A stretch of 64,000 bases of DNA, taken from NCBI GenBank assembly GCA_035048485.1, contig CM068582.1, positions 37,281,596 through 37,345,595 of the forward strand, written 5' to 3'. The position numbers and the translations under genes are program-made. This document shows positions 46,905 to 59,449 of the stretch, in pieces; positions within the stretch are counted from its first letter, which is position 1, and every line of letters starts with the position of its first letter. This stretch comes from Pteria penguin. Taxonomy: Eukaryota > Mollusca > Bivalvia > Pterioida > Pteriidae. The notes beneath the pieces were generated by a model. It did no database searches. It saw nothing but the letters and a program-made list of their open reading frames with translations, and was not told the origin of the DNA.

Positions 46905-48810
46905 TAATGAGACGATGTACTCTGTCGGTATCATGAGTGTATGTTAAGTGGAGACGACGTGGCCCTTTCGGTATCTTGACTGTATGTTAAATTGAGACGA
47001 TTTAGCCCTTTCGGTATCATGGCTGTATGATCAGTGGACCCGATGTAGCCCTGTCGGTATCATGACTGTATGTTAAGTTGAGACGATGTAGCCCTGTCGG
47101 TATCATGACTGTATGTTAAGTGGAGACGATGGTGCCCTGTCCGTGTCATGACTGCATATTAAGTGGAGACGATGTAGCCGTGTCGGTATCATGATTGTAT
47201 ATTAAGTGGAAAAGATGTAGCCCTGTCGGTATTATGACTGTATGTTTAGTGGGGACAGTGTAGCATTGTCGGTGTCATGACTATACATTTATGTTTAGTT
47301 AAGACGACGTGTCCCTGACGATATCATGATTGTATTATACGTAGGGACGATGTAGCTCTGTCGGTATTATGATTGTATGTTTAGTGGAGACGATGTAGCC
47401 CTGTCGGTATCATGACTGTATGTTAAGTGGAGACGATGGTGCCCTGTCCGTGTCATGACTGCATATTAAGTGGAGACGATGTAGCCGTGTCGGTATCATG
47501 ATTGTATATTAAGTGGAAAAGATGTAGCCCTGTCGGTATTATGATTGTATTAAGTGGAGACAGTGTAGCATTGTCGGTGTCATGACTATACATTTATGTT
47601 TAGTTAAGACGACGTGTCCCTGACGATATCATGATTGTATTATACGTAGGGACGATGTAGCCCTGTCGGTATGGCTGTATGTTTAGTTTAGACGATGTAG
47701 CCCTGTCGATATTATGACTGTATGTTTAGTGGAGACGATGTAGCTCTGTCGATATTATGACTTTATGTTAAGTGGAGACGATGTAGCATTGTCGGTTTGA
47801 CTGTACGTTTCGTGGAGACGACGTATCCCTGTCGGTATCAAGATTGTATTATACGTAGAGACGATGTAGCTCTGTCGGAATCATGATTGTATTATACGTA
47901 GAGAAGATGTAGTTGTGTCTATATTGTGATTGCATGTTAAATGGAGACGATGAAGCCCTGTCGGTATCATGACTGTATTTTTAATGGAGACGACGTATCC
48001 CTGTCGGTATCATGACTTTTTTATAGATAGAGACGATGTAGCCCTGTCGGTGTCAGCACTGTATGTTAAGTGGAGACGATGTAGCCCTGTCGGTATCATG
48101 ACTGTATGTTAAGTGGAGACAATGTAGCTCTGTCGGTGTTATGATTGTATGTTAGGTTGAGAAGACGTATCTCTGACGATATCATGATTGTATTATCCAT
48201 AGGGACGATGTAGCTCTGTCGGTATTATGATTGTATGTTAAGTGGAGACTATATAGCCGTGTCAGTATCATGACTGTATGTTTAGTGGAGACGATGTATC
48301 CCTGTCGGTATTATGACTAAATGTTTAGTGGATACGATGTGGCTCTGTCGGTATTATGACTGTATGTTAAGTGGAAACGATGTAGTTCTGTCGGTGTTAT
48401 GATTGCCGGTATGAATGTATGACTGAATGTTTAGTCATACGATGTGGCTCTGTAGGTATCATGACAGTATGATTAGTGGAGACGACGTATCCTTGTCGGT
48501 ATCATGATTGTATTATACGTAGAGACGATGTATCTCAGTCGGTGTTATGACTGTGTGTAAAGTGGAGACGATGTAGCTCTGTCGGTATTATGATTGCCGG
48601 TATGAATGTATGACTGAATGTTCAGTCATACGATGTGGCTCTGTCGGTATCATGACTGTATGATTAGTGGAGACGACGTATCCCTATCGGTATCATGATT
48701 GTATTATACGTAGAGACGATGTATCTAAGTCGGTGTTATGACTGTGTGTAAAGTGGAGACGATGTAGCTCTGTCGGTATTATGATATTATGCCGGTATGA
48801 ATGTATGCGT
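46905..48810. repeat. 43-bp minisatellite, about 44 copies, with higher-order duplications
   Basis: The unit is TGTATGTTAAGTGGAGACGA followed by TGTAGCCCTGTCGGTATCAT and GAC. Larger blocks are duplicated: the stretch around 47100-47340 recurs about 308 bases later, and the block with GATTGCCGGTATGAATGTAT at about 48403 recurs at about 48592. Confidence 0.9.
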
Positions 48811-50950
48811 GAAGAAATAATAAACCGATCTCATTTTGAACCCATAATGCTCAAAAGTTTTCCTGTATGCAAAGAGTTAGTAAAGATTATTATTACAGAA
48901 GATTGTATCCCAAAGTAAATTTTACTTTATCTTAATTGTGAGTATACCTAATCAATATACATATACATAGTGTCATGAAGAGATTGATATCGCCCCAACC
49001 TACTTAATTCACTGCACGTATGGGATAATTGTATGTCTTTATATGACTTATATATTATTTTATACCAATCGTTTTATATCACTTATATAGGTAGGCGGCA
49101 CCTCTTTGTTGCATGGATTTATAATTGTGTCCTGTACACAATATATCCTCCCGAAGAAGCGAGAGATCGTTCACGTGTTAACGTATAGGCTGTGATACGG
49201 GGCCTCGGTTTGTGCCGTCCGACAGCTGGAATCGAACGCAGGTCCTCAAATTATATGTCTTGTCTTGTATCTTATGTTATATATACCTAACTGCATACAT
49301 GTCTGTCATTCATAAGTATTTTGATATCTTGTATTTATGTATAACAAAAACAACAGAAAGATATTCCATTCCTCAGTCTGGTGAGAATAACGTATCGTGT
49401 TGTGGCAAACTGAGTATCGACTCTGATAGATAAGTTGGTACAGTATCCGCATGGTCCGCGAAAGGTTCAGGGTTTGAACCTCAGTCTGGCCATAATTCTT
49501 TCACCCTGTCTATTGCAATAAGTCTAAAACATATCACTATTTATTGAAATAACAATACTATTGCACATTCGTAATGTCATACTTTACATTTATTGTCATG
49601 TATAGGTTGTTTATAACGTGCGTTCATTTTCAATAGGCCACCGACCGTACCCTCCCCCCCCCCCCCCAATTTTTTCATAAATTCTGGATCCGCCACTGAT
49701 TCATGTACAAATCAGAGTACAGTATAATAGCAATATGTATTCCCTCCTACTGCAGTAATTCAAGTCGATATTTGACAATTATAGATCATAAAAAAAACAC
49801 AGAAAGAGTTAATGACCTCACTTATACTATTGAATATATCATCTTTGCATTTTGGCGGGAAATTGACGTAGGCATCCGTAGCACTACACGATCATACACA
49901 TGTATATTCTACGCCTGGGGCAAGTTTACAATGCAAGGTTAATACATTCAAGCACAGATCGTCCTGCACTTGACATGCTCTTGGAAATGATTATTTTCAA
50001 GGGTCTATTTCTGTGTATAGCAGATAAGTATTTACAAATGTTTGAGATAGAGAAATCCCGAATCCTGATTTGTATTGAACCTGCATATTACATCATTGAA
50101 ATGCACTTGCATTTTACGATGTATTGTGGGTGTTACACGAATAGGTATATAGATATTCACTTGGATATATATGTGTAGTACAATGGTGAGCGATAGCATT
50201 ATAAATCTCTATTGTTATACTGATACTGTCTTTGTCCCGCCTTTTTATTTAACTCAATGAAATTCCCACATTTCTGTTAGGACACGTTTACAACCACTAC
50301 AGCCCGTTTACAACCTTGAGGCACACGAAGGGAGACCTGAAATCCTCGCTATTCGTGGCATCTTCAGGATTTCGTTATTACCTGATTTTTGGTATATATT
50401 TCATAGACATATGAAATAAACCACCAAGTTCTCTTAAACAATTTACGTTACAGACGAACTCACATCTCGCAGAACGATTACAATCGATTTCCGATAAAAA
50501 ATCAACTTTCACAGCACTTGTGACTTCTGGTAATAAACTAGCATTAACTGAGGATTCTAACAATGCATTGATCAATAATTCCATGTGTTGATATTAGCCC
50601 AATCATCAGTTGCTTTGAGAGCTATCTTCAACACCGCCTCCCTCCATATCGCACAGGTATTGATCTATTTGGGGGTTCACCTTTATCGAGGCCTTCGTAT
50701 CTCCAGGCGAAACAACTTCATTCTTCACATACCACTGCGCGGCGTGTAGAGCGAGTCAGTCCACCACGCTCCGAGCCCCACCTTTACTGATATTTTGAAG
50801 TGCTTTGCTTGGACGAGCGCAGAACTTAGGTGTCTACAAGGTTTATATTTGTATACGGTCGTAGAGAACTTTGTACATTTGTACTTCATGATCAGACGAC
50901 AGGAACCATTATTATAATCAGGTCGACCTACTTTCAGTGGAGTGTGTAAA
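48811..50950. other. Intergenic, SINE fragments only
   Basis: A decayed SINE body lies at about 49140-49260 (GAGAGATCGTTCACGTG, GGGGCCTCGGTTTGTGCCGT) and a separate tRNA-like head at about 49420-49490 with B box GGGTTTGAACC. A C15-16 run sits at 49656. A 68-codon minus-strand frame at 50378-50584 has no recognisable motif, and I do not call it. Confidence 0.4.
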
Positions 50951-51001
50951 TCTAGTGAATTCTTGCCGTGCTCACCTTACGCAGTCGTGTGCTAGAGGAG
51001 G

Positions 51002-51015
51002 CCCGCCATTTTGGA
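51002..51015 (+). promoter_or_regulatory. YY1-like motif in the 14-3-3 promoter/5' UTR
   Basis: CCCGCCATTTTGGA resembles the YY1 consensus around GCCATNTTG, which in animals often marks transcription start regions of TATA-less genes. It lies about 155 bases before the 14-3-3 ATG. No TATA box was seen at a suitable distance. Confidence 0.35.
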
Positions 51016-51167
51016 TTAGAGGCGGAATTATTTGAAAACATCAGCGTATCTATGGGGATTTTTCGCCTAGAGTGAAATATCAGTGAGAACTAAAACGGAA
51101 ACTTTAACTTCTATTACTTATTCTTGTTTCATTTTCTTCTCATCTGAAACTACACGCACACACAAAT

Positions 51168-51923
51168 ATGTCTGAACGAGAGGATTGTATCATCAATGCC
51201 AAGATCGCCGAGCAGGTGGAGAGATATGATGACATGGCGGCCAACATGAAAAAAGTCGCCAGTTCCACAACACCCCTATCAAACGAGGAGCGAAATCTGC
51301 TGTCCGTTGCCTACAAAAACGTGGTAGGAACGCGTCGGGCGTCTTGGAGAGTTATTGCGTCACTGGAACTAAAATCTAAGGAGAAGTCGGAATCCCCTAG
51401 GAAACAGGAATTGTGTAAAGGATACAAGGAGAAAATAGAAAAGGAACTAAATGACATATGCGATGAGGTAATATCATTACTAGACGATCATTTAATACCC
51501 AATGTTGGCGATGGGGACGGCGAGTCGAAAATATTTTATCTCAAAATGAAGGGGGATTATTACCGTTACAAAGTAGAGGTGGCGTCAGAAAGCAACACCT
51601 CAAGTTTAGCTGATTTGTCACAGGAAGCATATAAAGAAGCGTACGAAACGGCAAAGGCTAAAATGGAACCTACCCATCCTATCAGGCTTGGATTAGCGCT
51701 CAATTACTCCGTTTACTACTACGAAATCAAGAAGGAGCCAGACAGCGCGTGCGAGTTGGCGAAGAAAGCTTTCGATGATGCCATCAGTGTGTTAGACGAA
51801 ACAGCAGAGGATACTTTAAAGGATAGTACTTTGATTTTGCAGCTTCTCCGAGATAACTTGACCCTATGGTCGTCCGAGATAGAGAATGATGGTGACGGTG
51901 ACAAGGATCAACAAGAACAATGA
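51168..51923 (+). CDS. 14-3-3 family protein, single exon, 251 aa
   Basis: Dimeric phosphoserine/threonine-binding adaptor of the cytoplasm. Both family signatures are visible: [11 protein letters not shown] at residues 42-52 and [18 protein letters not shown] near the C terminus. Phosphopeptide-pocket residues are kept: Lys50, Arg57, Arg133, Tyr134 (numbering from this Met). [15 protein letters not shown] matches helix 7. Departures include GTRRASW where most members have GARRSSW, and [15 protein letters not shown] at the N terminus. The tail is acidic and Gln-rich (DGDKDQQEQ). Length is normal for the family. The ORF is intact and uninterrupted by introns; no poly(A) tract or target duplication marks it as a recent retrocopy. 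The start is the first ATG, after ACACACAAAT. The isoform (epsilon or zeta type) is not assigned. Confidence 0.95.
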   Translation: MSEREDCIINAKIAEQVERYDDMAANMKKVASSTTPLSNEERNLLSVAYKNVVGTRRASWRVIASLELKSKEKSESPRKQELCKGYKEKIEKELNDICDEVISLLDDHLIPNVGDGDGESKIFYLKMKGDYYRYKVEVASESNTSSLADLSQEAYKEAYETAKAKMEPTHPIRLGLALNYSVYYYEIKKEPDSACELAKKAFDDAISVLDETAEDTLKDSTLILQLLRDNLTLWSSEIENDGDGDKDQQEQ

Positions 51924-53730
51924 GGCTTGACCTTAGTTTATGGACACGGCGGGATATGGATCTGTCTTTTTGCACTTAAAAAATTTCGCTATAACATTCC
52001 AAAGGTTATGCAATTTTAGACCCAGTGTCATGACCTCTCGATGAGGTCAGAGACCTATATATAAACTCTGACTAGGCGAATGACGTAATTGATACTCAGA
52101 ACTCTGTGAATCATACACAGCAGATCATACACAAATTTCTAGGATTTTAAGGCTATATGAACAAGGAATGTATTGACTAGATTTAGTATAGACGGGGATA
52201 TTGATTTGAGATCACACAGACAATATGCCACCATTAGTGCAAAGGGAAATAAGTGCACCTGTTATCTGACTTATAATAAGAACAAAAATAGTTCTAACAT
52301 TTATGCTCGTGCTTAGAGAAATGTAGTGTTAATTTACTATGTTTACATTAGGTATACTGAATATATTTATACTTCATTATTAAAATGACGTAAACATTTT
52401 TACTGTTGTGTATTTCGTATATTCTGATCACGTGTTCGTCGGGATGGTCAGTGAGTGCTGTTCCAATATGTTATTTTCACACTTATCCTATTATTCCTTC
52501 TAAAATCGAGACGTCTGGTTCAGATTTTAGGCACGTCACCTCTGATCTTTTTGGATGATTTTACTGTTTTCGAAATCATGAAAGCAAAAGAGATCTAGCT
52601 TTGGGGTTCGAACCCCTTATCTTAAAATACAAACGTACGCAAGCCCACCGTGTGGTATGACGGACCATATGTTATGTAGCGTAGCACACAAGACGCAAAA
52701 GAAGGTTGAGCAGTTGTCGTATCTGAGTCAGACATTTTTACCATCTGACTAGTGTTATGTATTATACGTATGTGTACGCCTGATTTCACACAGCATAATG
52801 GAAGTGACATTCCGTCGATGCACACCCCCGTTCATCGTAACACTTTCGTATTCTGTCAAGGTGCTACCACAGACAGGATGACTGTTACAGAACTGCACCA
52901 CCATATTTGACGAGTACAGGAACCTGTACATTGAATACAATAAATGTGAGGGATGGAATGTATGTACTATAGTATGTTCAAGTCTAATAGATAGAGAGAT
53001 TGAAAGGGACTTGGTGCTTACGAATGCCTAAAGTACAGTCGAAACTGTACATGTAATAACAGTTGTACACTACTACTAATCGATCAGGTTCGTGAGTTTG
53101 AATTTTGATTAGTGACTGCTCAGTGGCGAGAGATCTCGGCAAGGGATATCCTTCTCAGAACTGAGTGATTATGCAGCCAGGTTTTGAGGATTCTCCCCCC
53201 CCCCCACTCCTACACCCTCTGGGTCTGCCATTTTTGTGCAGTAACTAAGTAAATCCAGACCTAGTTCAACCCATTTGCTGGTCTCTTGACAGAATCTTAC
53301 CAGGTCACGTGCGCTAAGTTATCACAATATTTCAACTTTTACGAGGGGTAAATCCCACCCCGGTTTTATCATTCACCAAGGTATCCTATTCAGTCAGTTT
53401 CAACACGGGATCAATTGTATAAAGCAAGTAGATTGCCTGAGTAAATATTATTGCTTCCTTATATATAGAAAACCACTTCAATAAGACGGATTCAGGAAGT
53501 TGTGCGAAAAAGAGAGGTATTTTATTTGGTGCTTTGTTATATTATATGGGTTTCATTCGATTCATTTTACGCATTGATGCTAAGCTTGCTTGGACCGGTG
53601 ATTTTGTATAAAGTATTTATTATACATAATAAATCGCATTTAAATGAGTTTTGACCTTTGGGTTTCTACACCATTTACATGAAATTAGTGACGTCAGTTT
53701 CTATCTGCATTGTCCAGATGTTGACCACTT
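51924..53730. other. 14-3-3 3' flank and intergenic sequence
   Basis: Apart from the candidate poly(A) signal, it holds a small hairpin CCTCTCGATGAGGTCAGAG at 52032, a T-like box fragment GGGGTTCGAACCCCT at 52601, which is palindromic, and a C13 run at 53194. No further gene is recognised. Confidence 0.4.
52379..52384 (+). terminator. Possible poly(A) signal for the 14-3-3 gene
   Basis: ATTAAA followed within 35 bases by a T/G-rich stretch (TTTTTACTGTTGTGTATTT). This would give a 3' UTR of about 480 bases. No other canonical hexamer was noticed nearer the stop, so this is only a candidate. Confidence 0.3.
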
Positions 53731-53748
53731 TTAAGCATAGGTAAAAAT

Positions 53749-53997
53749 TGTTTTACGCCACTCCACTATTATTTCACGCATATGGTGATGGCATCTGCCT
53801 GATGCATTGCATACAAATTTAGACCTTTGCAACGGACCCACCCGAAGCAGTGAGGGATCTTTTACATGCGACGCCTACCATGACACGGGACCTCGGTTTT
53901 TACTGTCGCATCCGAGACAAAACACCAGTGTGCCCTGGGCGGGAGTCGAACCCGTGACCTCACGAGCCGAGCACCTTATCCACTAGGCCACACAGGC
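53749..53997 (-). mobile_element. tRNA-derived SINE with 18-bp target duplication
   Basis: Same family as 39140-39416: B box GGGTTCGACTCC, central GATCCCTCACTGC and CCGTTGCAAAGG. TTAAGCATAGGTAAAAAT flanks it exactly (53731-53748, 53998-54015), which is strong evidence for LINE-mediated insertion of a fairly recent copy. Confidence 0.9.
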
Positions 53998-54077
53998 TTA
54001 AGCATAGGTAAAAATAATATACGTGTCCAACAAATTGTATAAAATATAGAAAGTATTTATCTTTTGAACATGATTAA

Positions 54078-54328
54078 AGCCAGCGTGGGCTAGTGGTATC
54101 GCGCTCGTCTCCTGATCGGGAGCCCGGGGTTCGAGTCCCGCTCTGGTCATGCCGGTGTCCTGTCTTAGGATGAGACATTAAAAACCGAGACCCCGTGTCG
54201 TGGTATGCATGGAACGTTAAAAGATCCCTCACTGCTTCGGGTGGGTCCGTTGCAAAGGTCAAAATCTGTATGTCCCGCATCAGACAGATGCCGTCACCAC
54301 ATACGTGAAATACTCGTGAAAAGTTGTA
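54078..54328 (+). mobile_element. tRNA-derived SINE, opposite orientation, different tRNA head
   Basis: The head reads GCCAGCGTGGGCTAGTGGTA, with B box GGGTTCGAGTCCCGC, and is more GC-rich and clover-leaf-like than the neighbouring copy. The central domain and 3' part are the same family (GGGTGGGTCCGTTGCAAAGG, GATGCCGTCACC). The tail degrades after GTGAAATACTCGTG. Confidence 0.85.
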
Positions 54329-54704
54329 AGTCTCGCAATGAAATGATAGTATCTTTATTTTTTTCAGTTTAAATTTCTTCTACATATGTATATCTATATG
54401 CAGCATTGTTGAAGGGTTTCAATGAAATCTTGAAGAAGATTTTAACTGGCTGTATAAAAGTTGACCAGGCCCCGTTAATATACTCTTATTTCAGTGACAG
54501 TGAATGGCAGGTATTACCTTTTTCTTGATTGGAAACAAACGGAAGTCTGATGGAAATAGATATACAGTGACTTACATTTGGTTCGGTTTAAAAACCAGTA
54601 CGCCACAATCATCAAAACGACAAAGGTTTCCTTGGTCATAGCTGATATGGGGATCAGATAAGTTGCTTCAATGTACCAGCACACCCTACGGCGCTTGGTC
54701 TTTA

Positions 54705-56790
54705 CTGATTCTCAGTAGTTGCCTCAGAAGTGAGGTAGGTATATACCTCATTGAGTTCCCTCATTAATTCTCAGTAGATGCTTCAGAAGTGAGGTAGGTA
54801 TATGCTCCATTGAGTACCTGTTCATTGATTCTTAGTAGTTGTCTCAGAAGTGAGGTAGGTATATGCTCCATTGAATACCTGTCATTAATTCTCAGTAGTT
54901 GCTACAGAAGTGAGGTATGTATATGCTCCATTGAATACCTGCTCATTGATTCTTAGTAGTTGTCTCAGAAGTGAGGTAGGTATATGCTCCATTGAATACC
55001 TGTCATTAATTCTCAGTAGATGCTCCAGAAGTGAGGTATGTATATGCTCCATTGAGTACCTACTCATTGATTCTTAGTAGTTGTCTCAGAAGTGAGCTAG
55101 GTATATGCTTCATTGAGTACCTGCTCATTGATTCTCAGTAGATGCTCCAGAAGTGAGGTATGTATATGCTCCATTGAATACATGCTCATTGATTCTTAGT
55201 AGTTGTCTCAGAAGTGAGCTAGGTATTTGCTTCATTGAGTACCTGCTCATTGATTCTCAGTAGATGCTCCAGAAGTGAGGTATGTATATGCTCCATTGAA
55301 TACATGCTCATTGAGTCTTAGTAGTTGTCTCAGAAGTGAGCTAGGTATATGCTCCATTGAATACCTGTCATTAATTCTCAGTAGATGCTCCAGAACTGAG
55401 GTAGGTATATGCTTCATTGAGTACCTGCTCATTGATTCTCAGTAGATGCCTCAGAAGTGAGGTAGGTATATGCTTCATTGAGTACCTGCTCATTGATTCT
55501 TAGTAGTTGTCTCAGATGTGAGCTAGGTATATGCTTCATTGAGTACCTGCTCATTGATTCTCAGTAGATGCTTCAGAAGTGAGGTAGGTATATGCTTCAT
55601 TGAGTACCTACTCATTGATTCTTAGTAGTTGCCTCAGAAGTGAGGTAGGTATATGCTTCATTGAGTACCTGCTCATTGATTCTCAGTAGATGCTTCAGAA
55701 GTGAGGTAGGTATATGCTTCATTGAGTACCTGCTCATTGATTCTTAGTAGTTGTCTCAGATGTGAGCTAGGTATATGCTTCATTGAGTACCTGCTCATTG
55801 ATTCTCAGTAGATGCTTCAGAAGTGAGGTAGGTATATGCTTCATTGAGTACCTACTCATTGATTTTTAGTAGTTGCCTCAGAAGTGAGGTAGGTATATGC
55901 TTCATTGAGTACCTGCTCATTGATTCTTAGTAGTTGTCTCAGATGTGAGGTAGGTATATGCTTTATTGAGTACCTGCTCATTAATTCTCAGTAGATGCTC
56001 CAAAAGTGAGGTATGTAAATGCTCCATTGAATACATGCTCATTGATTCTTAGTAGTTGTCTCAGATGTGAGCTAGGTATATGCTTCATTGAATACATGCT
56101 CATCGATTCTCAGTAGATGCTTCAGAAGTGAGGTAGGTATATGCTTCATTGAGTACCTACTCATTGATTCTTAGTAGTTGCCTCAGAAGTGAGGTAGGTA
56201 TATGCTTCATTGAGTACCTGCTCATTGATTCTCAGTAGATGCTTCAGAACTGAGGTAGGTATATGCTTCATTGAGTACCTGCTCATTGATTCTCAGTAGA
56301 TGCCTCAAAAGTGAGCTAGGTATATGCGTCATTGAGTACCTGCTCATTGATTCTTAGTAGTTGCCTCAGAAGTGAGGTAGGTATATGCTTCATTGAGTAC
56401 CTGCTCATTGATTCTCAGTAGATGCTTCAGAAGTGAGGTAGGTATATGCTTCATTGAGTACCTGCTCATTGATTCTTAGTAGTTGCCTCAGAAGTGAGGT
56501 AGGTATATGCTTCATTGAGTACCTGCTCATTGATTCTCAGTAGATGCTTCAGAAGTGAGGTAGGTATATGCTCCATTGAGTACCTATCATTAATTTCTCA
56601 GTAGTTGCCTCAGAAGTGAGGTAGGTATATGCTTCATTGAATACCTGTCATTAATTCTCAGTAGTTGCCTCAGAAGTGAGGTAGGTATATGCTCCATTGA
56701 GTATCTGTCATTAATTCTCAGTAGTTGCTACAGAAGTGAGGTAGGTATATGCTCCATTGAATACCTGTCATTAATTCTCAGTAATATCAA
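54705..56790. repeat. 61-bp minisatellite, about 35 copies, dimeric higher-order structure
   Basis: Unit: GATTCTCAGTAGATGCTTCA, GAAGTGAGGTAGGTATATGC, TTCATTGAGTACCTGCTCAT. Two variants, CTCAGTAGATGCTTCAG and CTTAGTAGTTGYCTCAG, alternate through much of 55.4-56.6 kb, giving a 122-bp higher-order period. Open frames on the minus strand are a by-product. Confidence 0.95.
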
Positions 56791-59448
56791 ATTCCATCAA
56801 TTAATAGGGACCCCACTGGAAATAAGCCATGTATTTAGGCTTTTATGGGTTATCCCAGGCAATATATATATCATATTAAACTTGAAAGTAATATGTATTT
56901 GTACCATCTGTGATATTTTTGTTATATATATAATCTGCGATATCTTCAAAATGTGATAATTCAATGTATAATCTGTGATTAGTATCTATTTTAAAAACGT
57001 CTTGGATTTTTTAAAAAATCATATTAGAACTGTGATTTACCATCATCTTTTCATGCATAAATTGTCAATATAACAACTGTGATATATTTATTATTTAGTA
57101 TTTATTACTCTTTTTATCTTCATTGTACATGTATATTGCATTGCCTGAATAAATAATTAATAATAAATAAATAAGGCCAAACATTTGAGCATAAATTACC
57201 CATTTTATGTAAGGGATTTCTCCAAACGAAGGATGCCTCTTGAATTTTTGCAATTGTTGTGTGATAATAAAGACAATATACAATATTGAAATGTTTTCAT
57301 AAGACTGAAAATATAAACCATTTTCTTAAAAACATTCAATGAAATTGGTATAAATATGAAGCAAAAAGTCCAGCTTCTCCTCCAAAATGCGCAAAATGCG
57401 GGAAAAGGTAAGTAACTCGGATTAAATTTTATGCATTCGAAAACCATCTATAGCTAATTCGTGCATCTGCCCATCATCCAGCGTCAGTTAACTTACCACT
57501 GTTTAACTTCTTCGTGCAACTGAAGGGTATTTATAAATCATGGTAGGAATGAAGTATTCAAGGTGCTAATCTAGTGGGGTGGTTTTCTCTGGTCATATCC
57601 CTTTTGGGGCGGGTTGCGACATAGGCCGTACAGGATATTCGACTGTGACAAACTTACTACATAAAACCGATAGCATAGATTTACAAACGGAATACATTAA
57701 AACGATCTAAAAGGTTGTATTATAGATTATAGAGTATTGTTGTTTTTAGTTCCATTCTGAAATCAATTTTGACATTTTTTAATCAGTTTTACACATCTTT
57801 AGATGATTTTCTAATTGAGAATTGCTTACATTGTAATTATGCCTTGATTTTGTGTAATCTATCTGATTTTAGACAAATAAACATTACAATAAAGAATTGG
57901 AATGCATAAAGATTTTGAAAGATCTACCAAATTTTATAAGTTTAAAAAAGAAAGAAGTTGGTTCACTATTTGTATGTCATATCAAAGTCTTGTCATGTAG
58001 TATTTTTTGGAATTACAAATGTACTTGGGGATTGTAAATACAAATACGAAAACATGATACCTTAATGACAGTTCTTCAAAACGAATGAAATTATTTTGTG
58101 TGAAGTACTAAGGTTCTCTGCAAGTGTTGTTGGCCTGATCCTTCGAACGGTTGATCCAGGGTAAGTAACATAAAGTCAAGAGGTATTTTTCCATAGGCGG
58201 ATCTAGAAATTTTGAAGGGGGATGGGTGCAGTCTCCCATGACTAATGTTTTGCACTTCTCGGTCTGGAAAGGGGGATTGCAGCCCTAAAAATGGATGAAA
58301 ATGACCTTTGTTGGTAAAAATTTTCCGACCAAAGGGGTGGGGGGGTGGGCTTGCAACCCCCTATCTAAAACCGCCAATGCCTTTTTTGGAAACTTTGACA
58401 AACCGAAGATATCAAGTGATCTGTTATATGATGTTTTAAGAAGTACTGTTGCTGTTGTTGTTGTTGTTGGTTTTTTTTTTTGGTTCCAAATTGTTATAAA
58501 TTTTGACCCGTTTTTCCCGGACGTCGTTGTTAGGTGCTTATAATGATTTTATACATGTATGCACATATTTGTTTATGTTTTAAGGAAATAAACATTGATA
58601 TAGAAGTTAGATTGCAAATCACATAATTATTTATTTTTTAGAATTAAAAATGGAGAAGGGGTACACTTTTGCAGTCTATGTAATAGATCAATATACTTCT
58701 TTACATGACAAAAGAACACATTTTGAGGAAACCAGCTGGTATAAATTAACTTTGTAAAGTCCATACAAGTGTTGTTACTTCTATAGTCAAGAAATGTCTT
58801 CTGCTTTTGAATTTTACCAAATGTTATCGCTACTCCTCTGAGAATTTAGAAAGTCATCTTTAGAGAGTCCCATTTTGTCAGGTATGTCAGTCCTATTTTG
58901 CCAGGTATATCTATTAGTTGTGCAATTTTGGTTCTGCAACTCGTTTTACTAAAGAACTTACAACCAATCGTAAATACTGGATGACAAATTAAACGTAAAT
59001 ATATGTAGAAACGACTGATTTCCTTTCTTTGGTATGTTCATTACGAAAACGGCATTTATTTTTAGAGTTTTGAAGTAAAAGCTTTATTAATTCATATGTC
59101 CAAAATTTAAGATTTGTCGCAAATTCTTCAGTTAAATAGGTTCAAGGTCCTTGACAACGGGGTCCAGAAAAAGGGGCGTGGTCACGTTTCCAGTAACTTA
59201 TTAATAAAATATATTTCAAATAGTATATAATATTTTGAACTCCTTTTCTTAGTGGTAATTTGAACAAACTTATCGGAATAAATTTCATTGCATAGTGCAT
59301 GAACACAAGTGAAGAAAGAAGAAAAAGTGAAAAGATCAATACATAATCCAATATGGTAAACTTATCTTAAACTTTAATTTTTTCCCTCAGTTTTGTAGTA
59401 ATGACTACTGTTAATGACATTTTGCAGGAACGATCTACTCATAATGTA
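56791..59448. other. Intergenic, no gene seen
   Basis: AT-rich. At 56.88-57.08 kb the phrase CTGTGATAT/TCTGTGAT recurs irregularly. Near 58.19-58.34 kb G-rich phrases (GAAGGGGGATGGGTGCAG) resemble element ends but no partner was found. The reading frame at 58295-58543 has no known motif. Confidence 0.4.
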
Positions 59449-59449
59449 A

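Noticed and set aside
50378..50584. 68-codon minus-strand frame upstream of 14-3-3
   Set aside because: No recognised motif, no convincing splice sites; could be chance in a 200-base window.
54885..55432. Minus-strand repeats of NDRYSMEHIPTSLL
   Set aside because: By-product of the 61-bp array; unit length is not a multiple of three and frames end quickly.
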